Counted from the first letter of the stretch, positions 25,236 through 33,874 are shown. The stretch: 64,000 bases of DNA from Bradyrhizobium sp. CCBAU 53338 (GCF_015291665.1 NZ_CP030048.1:3038001-3102000), one strand, 5' to 3'. Program-made: numbers and translations. Notes: generated from the letters alone by a model not told the origin.

Positions 25236-26195
25236 TCACAGCTCCTTCTTGATGTCGACGATGCGCGACATCATGGTGATGATCAGGAACGTGATGACGA
25301 GCAGGATCACGGCATTGGCGGCCGCGGCCGGGAATTGCAGCGCGTTCACCCGCGTCTCGATGATCTTGCCGGCGGCTGCGATCTGCTGGCCGCCCATCAC
25401 GCCGATGGTGATGAAGTCGCCCATCACGATGGTGATGACGAAGATCGAGCCGATCACGATGCCGGGTTTGGCGAGCGGAATAATGACGTTGAGCAGCGTC
25501 TGCAAGCCGGTGGCGCCGGCGTCATAGGCGGCTTCGATCAGCGACTTGTCGATGCGGATCATCGAATTGAAGATCGGCACCACCATGAAGAAGGTGAAGA
25601 GGTGCACCAGCGCCAGCACCACGGAGAATTCGGAGAACAGCAGCCATTCCACCGGCTGGTTGACCAGTCCGATCTTCATCAGGCCCGAATTCACCAGGCC
25701 ATTGCGGCCGAGCAGCGGGATCCAGGCGATCATGCGGATGACGTTGGAGGTCCAGAACGGGATCGTGCAGAGCAGCGACAGTCCCATCTGCCAGGTCTTG
25801 GACTTGACGTGGAAGGCGAGAAAATAGGCGACCCAGAAACCGATGAAGAGCGTGATCGCCCAGACCAGGAAGCACAGCTTCAGCGTCTTCAGATAGGTCT
25901 TGGCGATCGTGCAGAGATCGGGAAGCTGCGCGATGCAGCCTTCGAAGGTGTCGGTGTAGCCGCGGCCCGAAAAGGCCGGCAGCAATTGATATTCGTTGTA
26001 ATCCCAGAACGAGACGATGACGACGAAGACGAGTGGGATCAGGAAGAAGGCGAGAAACACCAGCATCATCGGCCCGGCCTGAAGCCAGGAGATGAAGGAG
26101 GGCGACAGGCGCGCCGCTTTCGCGGGGCGCGCCTTGTCCGATCCCCGGACAAGGTCCGGGGATGCCTGTTGCAGGATGTCTTCCGACGTATCCAT
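25236..26195 (-). CDS. ABC transporter permease, PotB-like
   Basis: Partner permease, 319 residues from ATG 26195, whose start overlaps the stop of the binding-protein gene (ATGA). The cytoplasmic N-terminus is followed by a first helix (PMMLVFLAFFLIPLVFVVIV), a large periplasmic loop with two Cys (EGCIAQLPDLC), and the EAA loop EAAYDAGATGLQTLLNVIIP. This N-terminal large-loop layout is characteristic of PotB-like subunits. Confidence 0.9.
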   Translation of the reverse strand: MDTSEDILQQASPDLVRGSDKARPAKAARLSPSFISWLQAGPMMLVFLAFFLIPLVFVVIVSFWDYNEYQLLPAFSGRGYTDTFEGCIAQLPDLCTIAKTYLKTLKLCFLVWAITLFIGFWVAYFLAFHVKSKTWQMGLSLLCTIPFWTSNVIRMIAWIPLLGRNGLVNSGLMKIGLVNQPVEWLLFSEFSVVLALVHLFTFFMVVPIFNSMIRIDKSLIEAAYDAGATGLQTLLNVIIPLAKPGIVIGSIFVITIVMGDFITIGVMGGQQIAAAGKIIETRVNALQFPAAAANAVILLVITFLIITMMSRIVDIKKEL

Positions 26196-27484
26196 CACGC
26201 GGCGATGAACTCGTTCCACTTGCGGACCATGTAGTCGTTCTCGTCCATCACGGCGTTCCAGCACGCGACCGCGCCCATGCGGTCCTCGTAGGAGCCGCCG
26301 TCACGCACGGCCCCGGCCTTCTCCAGCAGCGAACCGTCGGGCGCCTTGATGTCCTTCTCGGCCGGCTTGCCCTCCATCCAGTAGGCCCACTCGTAGGGCT
26401 CCATGTTCGCCTTCGCGGTGGAGAGCACGGCCGAGTAGTAACCTTGGCGGTTGAGGTAGGCGCCGGCATAGCCGGACAGGAACCAGTTGACGAACTCGTA
26501 GGCCCAATCGAGCTTCGGACCCGACACGCCCTTGGAGACGCAGAAGCCGGAGGCCCAGGAGCGGTAGCCTTCCTTCAGCGGCTGGAAGGTGCAGGCGATG
26601 CCCATCGAACGCACCTTCGTCACCGCCGGCGACCACATCGACTGGATGACGGTCTCACCCGAGGCCATCAGGTTGACGCTCTCGTTGAAGTCCTTCCAGA
26701 ACGCGCGGAACTGGCCGGCCTTCTTCGCTTCCGTCATCACCTTCATGGTGAGATCGATCTCTTCCTTGGTCATGTTGCCCTTGTCGGCATATTTGTACTT
26801 GCCGGTGGCTTCCACGACCATCGCGGCATCCATGATGCCGATCGAGGGAATGTTGAGGATCGAGGCCTTGCCCTTGAACTCGGGGTTGAGCAGCTCGGAC
26901 CACGAGTTGATCGGGCGCTTGATGAGATCGGGGCGGATACCGAGCGTGTCGGCGTTGTACACGGTCGGGATCAGCGTGACGAACTCGGTCGCCGTCTTGG
27001 AGAAAGTCTTGGAGTCCTTGCCTTCGAGATAGAGCACCTTCCAGGGCGCGGTGCCCTGGCTGCCGATCTTCTTGCCGCCGGGCGTCTCGCCCTTGGTGAA
27101 GACGGGCGTGATGTTGTCGAATTCCTTGATCTTCTTGGCGTCGAGGGCAAGGATGTTGCCCGACGGCACCAGCTTCTTCAGCGAGAAATATTCGGTATCC
27201 AGCACGTCGAAGGAGTTCGGCTGGGTCATCACGCGCTTGGTGACGTCGTCGGTGGTCGCGGTGATGTATTCGATCTTGATGCCGGTGTCCTTCAGGCACT
27301 GCTTGGAGATGTCGTCGCCCTCGTTCACGGCGGTGCCGAGATAGCGCAACACCTTCGGCTCGGCCGACATCACGTAGGGAAAGCCCGTGATGGCGCCGGA
27401 GCCGGCGGCGAGGCCCGCGAGGCCTGCGGTGCTCTTCAGTAGCGTGCGGCGGCTGACACCGGTCTTTTTGGTCGTCTCGGTCAT
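26195..27484 (-). CDS. ABC transporter substrate-binding protein, PotD-like, Tat-exported
   Basis: Periplasmic binding protein of 429 residues (SBP_bac_8/PotD class). ATG 27484 is chosen for its AGGAGTG box; the frame runs further upstream but overlaps the ATPase gene. The N-terminus has a twin-arginine motif (VSRRTLLKS) and a Tat-type hydrophobic stretch. The mature protein shows the VLRYLGTAVNEGDDI start and late WAYEFVNWFLS-type segments typical of extracellular binding proteins. The ligand is unknown; the racemase at the operon end favours a cyclic ureide or amino-acid derivative over a polyamine. Confidence 0.9.
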   Translation of the reverse strand: MTETTKKTGVSRRTLLKSTAGLAGLAAGSGAITGFPYVMSAEPKVLRYLGTAVNEGDDISKQCLKDTGIKIEYITATTDDVTKRVMTQPNSFDVLDTEYFSLKKLVPSGNILALDAKKIKEFDNITPVFTKGETPGGKKIGSQGTAPWKVLYLEGKDSKTFSKTATEFVTLIPTVYNADTLGIRPDLIKRPINSWSELLNPEFKGKASILNIPSIGIMDAAMVVEATGKYKYADKGNMTKEEIDLTMKVMTEAKKAGQFRAFWKDFNESVNLMASGETVIQSMWSPAVTKVRSMGIACTFQPLKEGYRSWASGFCVSKGVSGPKLDWAYEFVNWFLSGYAGAYLNRQGYYSAVLSTAKANMEPYEWAYWMEGKPAEKDIKAPDGSLLEKAGAVRDGGSYEDRMGAVACWNAVMDENDYMVRKWNEFIAA

Positions 27485-27527
27485 TTCAGTCACTCCTCTG
27501 TGTTGCGCATTTTCTGTGATGACGGCG

Positions 27528-28514
27528 CTATTGCAGACGTTGCGCCTTGGCGGGATCCCAGGTCGCCAGCACGCGATCGCCCGGACGGAACGGGTTGACG
27601 TCGAAGATGGCTTCGGGAACGTGGGAGAACAGGGCGGTGCCGTCGTCGAGCGTGAGCGACACGGAAACATAGGAGCCCTGGTACTCGGTCTGGGTCAGCA
27701 GCGCCGGCGCGCCGAACGCACCGTCGGTGACCGGCTTGATGCCGAGCTGATCGGCGCGCACGGCGATGAGGTTGCCGGCGTCGCTGAGGACGTTGTGGCC
27801 ACCGATGAAGCGTGCCACGAACTCGGTGCGGGGATGGTGGAAGATGTCGCGGGCCGTGCCCTGCTGTTCGATCTTGCCCTGGTTCATCACCACGATGTGG
27901 TCGGCGAGCGCCATCGCCTCCTCCTGGCCATGGGTCACCTGGATGAAGCTGATGCCGAGCTCGCGCTGCAGCCGCTTCAACTCACCGCGCATCCTCACCC
28001 GCAGGAACGGATCGAGCGCGGACAGCGGTTCGTCGAGCAGGAGGATCTGCGGCTCGGTGATCAGCGCGCGGGCGAGCGCCACGCGCTGCTGCTGGCCGCC
28101 GGAAAGCTGGGCCGGAAGCCGCGCGGCGTAGGGGCTCATCGCCACCAGCTCCAGAAGTTCGCCGGCGCGCTTGTGCCTGAGGGCGCGATCGATGCCGCGC
28201 ATTTTCAGGGCAAACGCGACATTGTCGAGCACGCTCAGATGCGGAAACAGAGCGTAGGACTGGAACATCATCGCGGTGCCGCGCTTGGCGGGCTCGAGGT
28301 CGGTGACGTTCTGCGCGCCCAGGATGATGTCGCCCTCACTGACCGCCTCGTGGCCGGCGATCATCCGCAAGGTCGAGGTTTTGCCGCAGCCGGACGGGCC
28401 GAGCAGGCAGCAATAGGTGCCGGCCGGGATCTTCAGGTTGACGTTGTCGACCGCCAGCGTCGTGTCATAGCGCTTGGTGACGGCAACCAGTTCGAGAGCG
28501 GCGGGAGTGGCCAT
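27528..28514 (-). CDS. ABC transporter ATP-binding protein, PotA-like
   Basis: ATPase of 328 residues and first gene of a five-gene importer/racemase operon. Walker A is GPSGCGKTS (39-47), followed by the Q-loop FQSYALFPHLSVLDNVAF, signature [15 protein letters not shown], Walker B ILLLDEPLSALD and switch His in VTHGQEEAMALA. A C-terminal TOBE-like domain (about 230-328) is typical of PotA/FbpC. ATG 28514 gives the normal N-terminus; the upstream extension of the frame lacks protein character. Confidence 0.93.
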   Translation of the reverse strand: MATPAALELVAVTKRYDTTLAVDNVNLKIPAGTYCCLLGPSGCGKTSTLRMIAGHEAVSEGDIILGAQNVTDLEPAKRGTAMMFQSYALFPHLSVLDNVAFALKMRGIDRALRHKRAGELLELVAMSPYAARLPAQLSGGQQQRVALARALITEPQILLLDEPLSALDPFLRVRMRGELKRLQRELGISFIQVTHGQEEAMALADHIVVMNQGKIEQQGTARDIFHHPRTEFVARFIGGHNVLSDAGNLIAVRADQLGIKPVTDGAFGAPALLTQTEYQGSYVSVSLTLDDGTALFSHVPEAIFDVNPFRPGDRVLATWDPAKAQRLQ

Positions 28515-28663
28515 GGCGTGTCCGCTGGGAGGGGCGATGTTCTGCCTCTCTCCGCAAGGTCCGTGCCAACAGCAATGAAGTTGCCGAATTCGAAAACTGT
28601 GCAGCGGAGTCAGATCGTTAGATCGAATCCCGCGCATTTGTGCGGCGCACGGGGCGGGTACGA

Positions 28664-28673
28664 GTGTGCACAC
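28664..28673. promoter_or_regulatory. Candidate GntR operator
   Basis: GTGTGCACAC is a perfect 10-base palindrome with the GT-N2-AC core used by FCD-type GntR regulators. It lies in the 269-base divergent promoter between the importer operon and the GntR gene. A second, imperfect site (ATTGTATAAA, 28687-28696) follows. Confidence 0.4.
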
Positions 28674-28783
28674 GAAATGGGCGAAGATTGTATAAAGTTT
28701 CGCCTGTGATTGGATACAGCTCGTCGATTACCATTTGAGACCGACCGTCGCCGATCGCGCTCTCAAACCCAGCCTTTGAACCA

Positions 28784-29491
28784 ATGGCCGCCAAATCCCG
28801 CCCAAAATCCGATGCGCCCGACGCGAGCGATCGCGTCAGCCGGATCCGGGAGGGCGTGACCGCGGCGATCCTCGAGCATCGCCTGCTGCCCGGCACCAAG
28901 CTCGGCGAGGACGAGATCGGCGAGATCTATGGCGCAAGCCGCACGCTGGTCCGCACCGCGCTCCAGCAGCTCGCACATGAGGGCATCGTCAACATCGAGA
29001 AGAACCGCGGCGCCTTCGTCGCGCGCCCGACGCCGGGCGACGCCCGCGAAGTGTTCGAGGCGCGTCGGCTGATCGAGCCGACCATCATCGACCATGCTGT
29101 CGATGCCGTCTCGCCCGTGTGGATCGATCGTCTTCAGCAGCACCTTGCCGAGGAGCGCGAGGCCGAGCTGCGCGGCGATGCGCGCGCGTCAGTCCGGCTC
29201 TCCGGCGATTTCCACCGGCTCATCGCCGAGATGAGCGGCCACTGCATCTATCTCGGTTTTCTCAAGGAGCTGATCGCGCGCTCCTCGCTGATCATCCTGC
29301 TCTATCGCCGTCACGACACGCCCGCCTGCGGCACCGATCATCATGCCGAGATCGTCACCGCGATCCGCAAGCGCGACAAGCAGGCTGCGCGCGCGCAGAT
29401 GCTGTCGCATCTGGACGAGATCGAGGCCGAGCTGTTTCTGAAGGATCCCGCCGCTGACGAGCTGCGGCTCGCCGACGTGCTCGGCGCGTGA
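28784..29491 (+). CDS. GntR-family regulator, FCD subfamily
   Basis: A 235-residue repressor-type regulator. The N-terminal winged helix reads GVTAAILEHRLLPGTKLGED, then EIYGASRTLVRTALQQLAHE and NRGAFVARP. The C-terminal FCD helical ligand domain contains the metal-site residues in DFHRLIAEMSGH and DHHAEIVTAI. ATG 28784. It is divergent from the PotA-like/racemase operon, which it presumably represses until the ligand is present. FCD regulators usually bind small carboxylates or amino-acid derivatives. Confidence 0.92.
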   Translation: MAAKSRPKSDAPDASDRVSRIREGVTAAILEHRLLPGTKLGEDEIGEIYGASRTLVRTALQQLAHEGIVNIEKNRGAFVARPTPGDAREVFEARRLIEPTIIDHAVDAVSPVWIDRLQQHLAEEREAELRGDARASVRLSGDFHRLIAEMSGHCIYLGFLKELIARSSLIILLYRRHDTPACGTDHHAEIVTAIRKRDKQAARAQMLSHLDEIEAELFLKDPAADELRLADVLGA

Positions 29492-29511
29492 CGCCGGCGA
29501 TCGCTGCTTCC

Positions 29512-29550
29512 AAAAAAGTTGCGGCCAGCCATTGGGGGATGGCTGGCCGC
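29512..29550 (-). terminator. Strong minus-strand intrinsic terminator
   Basis: GCGGCCAGCCAT (29521-29532) and ATGGCTGGCCGC (29539-29550) form a 12-base perfect stem. On the minus strand it is followed by a UUUUUU run (29517-29512). It ends the transglutaminase-like protease transcript and may also stop GntR read-through. Confidence 0.85.
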
Positions 29551-29617
29551 GCGCGAACCGGTCTGGGACGGGGAGGGGTGGGGATGTGACCGGGTCGCGT
29601 AACTCGTTCGTTTGTCT

Positions 29618-30244
29618 TTACTGATCTCTGGCGCTGGCGGTGGAGACCGCCGGCTTGGTATCGCCGAGCGAGACCCAGACGTTGGGATCGCTCTGCGACT
29701 GGCGCTTGACGAAGCGGTAGCCGGTCTCCGTCCAGGCAACGACGCTCTCGTTCTGATTGTCGAGAACGAACTCGCCCTTGTCGGTCTTCACTGTCAGCAC
29801 CGCGTGTCCTTCGCCCTTCTTGTCCCGCACGACGGTGATGAGCAGGGCCTCCCGCGGCCAACCGGCGTCCATCAGCATCTTGCGCTTCAACAGCACGTAG
29901 TCTTCACAGTCGCCGTAACCGTCGGTCGGCAGCGACCACTTCTCGATGACGCCCCAGTGCTCCTGGTCGGTCAAAGGCTTGACGGTCTCGTTGACCCAGC
30001 GATTGACCTTGACGAGGTCGCGCCACGCCGTCTGCGACATCACGATGTCGCGCGGCTGAGACGGTCCGCCCTGACACTGAGCGGCATTCTCCGCACAAAA
30101 CTCGACCCAGCCGATCGGCGCACGCGTGGTGTCGCCGAGGCTCGCGTAGAGCAGACGGCTTTCGCCGGCCTGCGCCGCCGCGCCAATCCCGAAGAGCATG
30201 GCGGCGAGCGCCAGTGCCTTCCCCTGTCCCCTGAAGTCCAACAT
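29618..30244 (-). CDS. BTLCP transglutaminase-like cysteine protease (LapG-related)
   Basis: Exported cysteine protease of 208 residues from ATG 30244, with a signal peptide ending near AAAQA. The catalytic triad is visible: Cys113 (GYGDCEDYVLLKR), His147 (GEGHAVLTV) and Asp162 (VLDNQ). These are the signatures of the bacterial transglutaminase-like cysteine proteinase family (PF06035), whose best-known member LapG trims an adhesin under control of c-di-GMP-bound LapD. No adhesin or LapD gene is in the window, although a double-PilZ gene lies directly upstream. Several paralogues are usual in Bradyrhizobium, so the target is open. Confidence 0.9.
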   Translation of the reverse strand: MLDFRGQGKALALAAMLFGIGAAAQAGESRLLYASLGDTTRAPIGWVEFCAENAAQCQGGPSQPRDIVMSQTAWRDLVKVNRWVNETVKPLTDQEHWGVIEKWSLPTDGYGDCEDYVLLKRKMLMDAGWPREALLITVVRDKKGEGHAVLTVKTDKGEFVLDNQNESVVAWTETGYRFVKRQSQSDPNVWVSLGDTKPAVSTASARDQ

Positions 30245-30502
30245 TGCGGCCCCCGTTTCTTGTTGGGACCACATTTCGCACGGAGCTTTTGAGTTGCCGC
30301 TAAGTCGACCAAGTCAAGTCGAGACGAATGAAAGTAAAACGCGCAGCGAATTCGATCTATACTTGAATAGATTTCGACTAAAATTTGAGACAACTGCAAT
30401 TGATTCAAATTGTAGGGATTAACGCGGAAACGCTGGCGGAACCGGTGTTTCGATCCGCAAGTGGCCCGCGTGTTAACCCGCGCGAAGCCGCAGCGAAACG
30501 CG

Positions 30503-30536
30503 AAAAAGGCGGCGTCCGCATCGCGGAGGCCGCCTT
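30503..30536 (-). terminator. Intrinsic terminator of the PilZ gene (minus strand)
   Basis: The outer arms AAGGCGGC (30506-30513) and GCCGCCTT (30529-30536), with the inner pair TCCGC/GCGGA, give a nearly continuous stem. On the minus strand it is followed by UUUUU (30507-30503). It lies about 40 bases after the PilZ stop. Confidence 0.8.
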
Positions 30537-30574
30537 CAAACCTGGAAAAACAGGGGTTTTGGCGCTGATGCGCT

Positions 30575-31186
30575 TTACCGCGCGGTAACGCTCTCTTCGA
30601 GAGTCTCGATCGGCTGCTCGTGCATGAACTCCAGCGCGAAGCCGTCTTCGAGGTTTCGGACCACGCGGCCCTGGACCCGGCCGAGCAGAACGGTCGATTT
30701 GAGCGGCGGGCGGTTCTCCGCGGCGATGGCGGCGCCCGACAGCGACAGGTCGATGATGCGACAGGTCATCTTGGTGCCGTCCTCGAGCGTCAGCACCGCG
30801 ATCGGGTTGCGCGGCACGATACGGTCGTGGCGCCGGTCTTCCGGCAGGTTGAGGATGTCGCGGTTGGCGAGCCAGGTCAGCTGGGCCGCCAGCTTGTCGC
30901 GCTTGCGAGGCGTCGCCCCGACCGTCATGGCGAAACCGTTGTCGATGATCCGGGTGATCTTGCCCTCGACCCGGCCGATATGGTCGAGATAGGCGACCAC
31001 GCGGTCGCCGACATTGCCGATGCCGGGAGCGAGCAAGGCAAGCCCGCCGGGCGACATGTTGATCACCTGGCAGGGGAATTCACGGCGATCCGGCAGCATG
31101 TATCGGCCGAGCAGGTGGACCTTCACCCGCTGGAAACGCCGACGTTCCTCGGCGGCCGGAAGAAATTTTTTGTTCGCCAACGCCAT
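30575..31186 (-). CDS. Protein with two tandem PilZ domains (c-di-GMP receptor)
   Basis: A 203-residue cytoplasmic protein from ATG 31186. The first PilZ domain has RRRFQR (15-20) and NMSPGG (43-48). The second has RRHDR (118-122) and DLSLSG (146-151). These are the two conserved c-di-GMP-binding blocks (RxxxR and D/NxSxxG), present in both halves. It should bind the second messenger and act through a partner protein. It is monocistronic with a terminator at 30503. The neighbouring BTLCP protease, of a family regulated through c-di-GMP in other bacteria, may be functionally related, which is inference. Confidence 0.85.
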   Translation of the reverse strand: MALANKKFLPAAEERRRFQRVKVHLLGRYMLPDRREFPCQVINMSPGGLALLAPGIGNVGDRVVAYLDHIGRVEGKITRIIDNGFAMTVGATPRKRDKLAAQLTWLANRDILNLPEDRRHDRIVPRNPIAVLTLEDGTKMTCRIIDLSLSGAAIAAENRPPLKSTVLLGRVQGRVVRNLEDGFALEFMHEQPIETLEESVTAR

Positions 31187-31255
31187 TTTCACTACCCGAC
31201 CCCCCGCCCGGGCGGAGTCCGGCACGACCCTAAGGTGCATAGGGTTAATGCCGCG

Positions 31256-32440
31256 TTATGATCTGGCGCGTTGACTACGGACCGGCGCAATGCGTTCAAA
31301 AACCCAAATCAGGGGTGGGCAGGCCAATACGGTAAGGGCGCCAAGGTCGAGCGCGACTGCGGCGGTGCCCGCCGATTTGGCGAGTCGGCCGGCGATCGCA
31401 GGCCCCAACATCATCGCGGCATAGAACAGAGTGTAGAACACGCCCATTCCAATTGCCCTGGTCTCCGGGGCGAGTACGCGGGCGGCGAGGCTCATGATCG
31501 GGCCGGCCGGGAAGCCCCCGATCAGGCCGATCAGGACAAGGGTCAAGAATACGGCATCGGACCGGGTCAGCCAGGCCAGCAGGGCCGCCACCGCGATGCT
31601 GGCCGCGATTGTCACGACAAGGGGCCTGCCGCGATCGGCCAGATACCCGCCCAAGGGTACCGAGAAAACCGACAGCCACATCACGAGGCTGATCGCCGAA
31701 CCTGCGGCCGCAATGCTCCAGCCGCGCTCGGCGAGGAGGGAGGGGCCGAACGAGAAGATCATGGCGAAGCCGACATTATACAGGCCCCAGATCATGCCGG
31801 CGACGATCACCGCCAGAAGTGCGAGGTGATCGAGCCGGGCTGAGCCGGCTGCGCTCGACGTTACTTCCGGGGGCGGCTGATAGAGCAAGATCAGTACGAT
31901 TCCGATCGCGCTCAGCGTCCCTGTCGCTGCGAACACGGCGCCAGCGCCATAGGCGGTACCGATCGCCGGCAGCACCAGTAGAGAGATCGCAACGCCTGCC
32001 GGCCAGGAGTTGACGAAGATCGCCATCGCGGTGGCGATCTCCTTACCCGCAAACCAGTCGGTGCCCATCTTGGTGAGTTGCACCGTCAGCAGCACGCCGC
32101 CGGCGCCGGAGGTGAGCCTGCCCGCCATCTGCAAGCCCCAGATGTCGGTGGTCGCCATCACGAGGCTGCCAGCCGTCATCAGCAGCAGCGCTGTGATCGT
32201 CGTCGGCTTGTCGCCGAACGTTCGTCCGATCGCGCCGCCCGGCAGCGCCAGCACCACGCCCGGCGTGAAATAGAGTCCGATCAGGATGCCGATATCGGCG
32301 AGCCCAACGCCGAAGGTTTGTTGCAGCAGCGGCGCGACCGCCGCCACGCTCTGGAACTGGAACGCGATGGTGAGGCGAACGACGAACAGGATCGCAAGAA
32401 TGGCCCAGCGATTGCGCAATGCCCGGTCTCCCCAACCCAT
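31256..32440 (-). CDS. MFS transporter (CynX/NimT-like)
   Basis: Inner-membrane transporter of 394 residues with 12 predicted helices. The first helix begins WAILAILFVVRLTIAFQFQS. The MFS motif A region is altered: GLYFTPGVVLALPGGAIGRTFGDK has a G-x4-G-R-x-F-G-D form, as in CynX/NimT-type permeases. ATG 32440. It is a single gene. The substrate is unknown; relatives move cyanate, nitroimidazoles or organic anions. Confidence 0.82.
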   Translation of the reverse strand: MGWGDRALRNRWAILAILFVVRLTIAFQFQSVAAVAPLLQQTFGVGLADIGILIGLYFTPGVVLALPGGAIGRTFGDKPTTITALLLMTAGSLVMATTDIWGLQMAGRLTSGAGGVLLTVQLTKMGTDWFAGKEIATAMAIFVNSWPAGVAISLLVLPAIGTAYGAGAVFAATGTLSAIGIVLILLYQPPPEVTSSAAGSARLDHLALLAVIVAGMIWGLYNVGFAMIFSFGPSLLAERGWSIAAAGSAISLVMWLSVFSVPLGGYLADRGRPLVVTIAASIAVAALLAWLTRSDAVFLTLVLIGLIGGFPAGPIMSLAARVLAPETRAIGMGVFYTLFYAAMMLGPAIAGRLAKSAGTAAVALDLGALTVLACPPLIWVFERIAPVRSQRARS

Positions 32441-32495
32441 TTATCAAAGGTGAGGTGGAGAGGGCTGAGAGTCAACCGGCCCGCTTCGCTACGTC

Positions 32496-32556
32496 TTTCG
32501 TGCAGCGCAATCCGGGGCGAATTCCCGCATTACGCTTCACTCCATGCGAGCTACGA
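32496..32556. repeat. Dispersed intergenic repeat, copy 1
   Basis: The segment at 32527-32555 matches 33847-33874 at about 24 of 29 positions. The preceding TCCGGGGCGA...CCCGCATT part also resembles the second copy. Both belong to the GTAGCCCGGATGGAGCG-type palindromes that I recall as dispersed in Bradyrhizobium. It lies upstream of the alcohol dehydrogenase gene. Confidence 0.55.
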
Positions 32557-32647
32557 ACCGCGGCTTGGCACGTCCGCGCATCTCACATACGCTTTCGCCG
32601 GAGCCCGCGCCATCATTCACCACAAGACGGGCCGCGAGGAAACAGCC

Positions 32648-33799
32648 ATGGATTCAATCCGCGTATGCACCCATGCCGGACCCGGAAGCGAGCCCGTGAT
32701 CAAGACCGTGCCGTGGCCGAAGGTCGGCCGCAAGGGTGCGCTGATCAAGATCGGTGCGTGCGGGGTCTGCGGCACCGATCTGCATATTCTCAAAGGTCAC
32801 TGGCCGAAGCCGCTGCCCTGGCCGTTCACGCTCGGCCACGAGATCGGTGGCGTCATCGTCGAATGCGGCGATGAGTTCACCGAGGATTTCATGAGCAAGC
32901 CGCTCAAGGTCGGATCGAAAGTGATGATCCCGCCGCTGATGCCGTGCGGGCATTGCTATTACTGCATCCATTATCCGCAGACCGCGAACAAATGCCTGAC
33001 GCCCGTTTATTACGGCCGCTATCTCGGCTTCGACAAGGCGCCGCACATGTGGGGCGGCTGGGCCGAATATGTCTATGTCGATCTCGACATGCTGCCGGGC
33101 ACCAAGATCTACAAATTGCCCGACGACATGTCGCTGCGCCTCGGCGCATTGTCCGAGCCGCTGACCTCCTGCATCCGCGCCTTCAATCGCGCAACGCGCG
33201 CCGGCGGCTTCACCTGGGCCGACACGGTGGTGATCCAGGGCTCCGGCCCGATCGGAATTCTCGCGGTCGCGGCGGCAAAAGAGATGGGAGCGGGGCGCGT
33301 AATCTGCGTCGGTGCGCCGGAGGAGCCGCGCCTCAAGCTCGCGCGCGAGTTCGGCGCGGAGGCGACGGTCAACATCGAGGAGCTCACATCGCCGCAGGAG
33401 CGCATCGCGCGCGCGAGAGAGATCGTCGGCGGTTTCGGAGCTGATTTGGTATTGGATTGCTCGGGCCATCCGACCGCCGGTCCCGAAGGCATCGAGATGC
33501 TGCGCGACGGCGGCACCTATGTCGAGATGGGCCAGTTCACCGACGCCGGCTCGATCGAGACCTCCTGGCACCGCATCTGCACCAAGGACCTCAACGTGCT
33601 CGGCTCCTGGGGCTTCACCGGCAATGATCTGCCGCTCGGCGTCGACATGCTCTACCGCACCCGCGACAAATATCCCTGGCTGAAGATGCAGACGATCTAT
33701 CCGTTCACGGAAGAGGGCGTCTCGCAGGCCGTGAAGGACGCGATGGCGATGAAGACGGTGAAATCGACCATCGTGCCGTGGCCCGATCTGGTGGAGTGA
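32648..33799 (+). CDS. Zinc-dependent alcohol dehydrogenase (MDR family)
   Basis: A 383-residue NAD(P)-dependent dehydrogenase. Catalytic zinc ligands are Cys41 (CGVCGTD) and His64/Glu65 (GHEIGG). The structural zinc loop has Cys100, Cys103, Cys106 and Cys116 (CGHCYYC...C), with a two-residue longer final spacing than usual. The Rossmann motif is GSGPIGILAV. ATG 32648 lies downstream of an AGGAAACAGCC ribosome binding site. It is monocistronic and flanked by two related dispersed repeats. The substrate is not evident; relatives include L-threonine, sorbitol and aryl alcohol dehydrogenases. Confidence 0.9.
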   Translation: MDSIRVCTHAGPGSEPVIKTVPWPKVGRKGALIKIGACGVCGTDLHILKGHWPKPLPWPFTLGHEIGGVIVECGDEFTEDFMSKPLKVGSKVMIPPLMPCGHCYYCIHYPQTANKCLTPVYYGRYLGFDKAPHMWGGWAEYVYVDLDMLPGTKIYKLPDDMSLRLGALSEPLTSCIRAFNRATRAGGFTWADTVVIQGSGPIGILAVAAAKEMGAGRVICVGAPEEPRLKLAREFGAEATVNIEELTSPQERIARAREIVGGFGADLVLDCSGHPTAGPEGIEMLRDGGTYVEMGQFTDAGSIETSWHRICTKDLNVLGSWGFTGNDLPLGVDMLYRTRDKYPWLKMQTIYPFTEEGVSQAVKDAMAMKTVKSTIVPWPDLVE

Positions 33800-33803
33800 G
33801 AGT

Positions 33804-33874
33804 GCGTAGCCCGGATGGAGCGGAAGCGAAGTCCGGGGCCGGCCCGCATTGCGTTTCGCTCCATGCGGGCTGCG
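33804..33874. repeat. Dispersed palindromic repeat, copy 2
   Basis: The left arm GTAGCCCGGATGGAGCGG and right arm CGCTCCATGCGGGCTGC form an imperfect palindrome with a GC-rich centre. It is related to the copy at 32496-32556 in the same orientation. It starts 4 bases after the alcohol dehydrogenase stop and could act as its transcript end. Confidence 0.6.

Noticed and set aside
24411..26234. A 607-codon plus-strand frame across the importer permeases
   Set aside because: It is antisense to two clear ABC permease genes and has only low-complexity Arg/Asp/His composition.
32078..32647. N-terminal extension of the alcohol dehydrogenase frame
   Set aside because: It runs through the MFS gene on the other strand and a dispersed repeat. 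The family N-terminus begins at ATG 32648.
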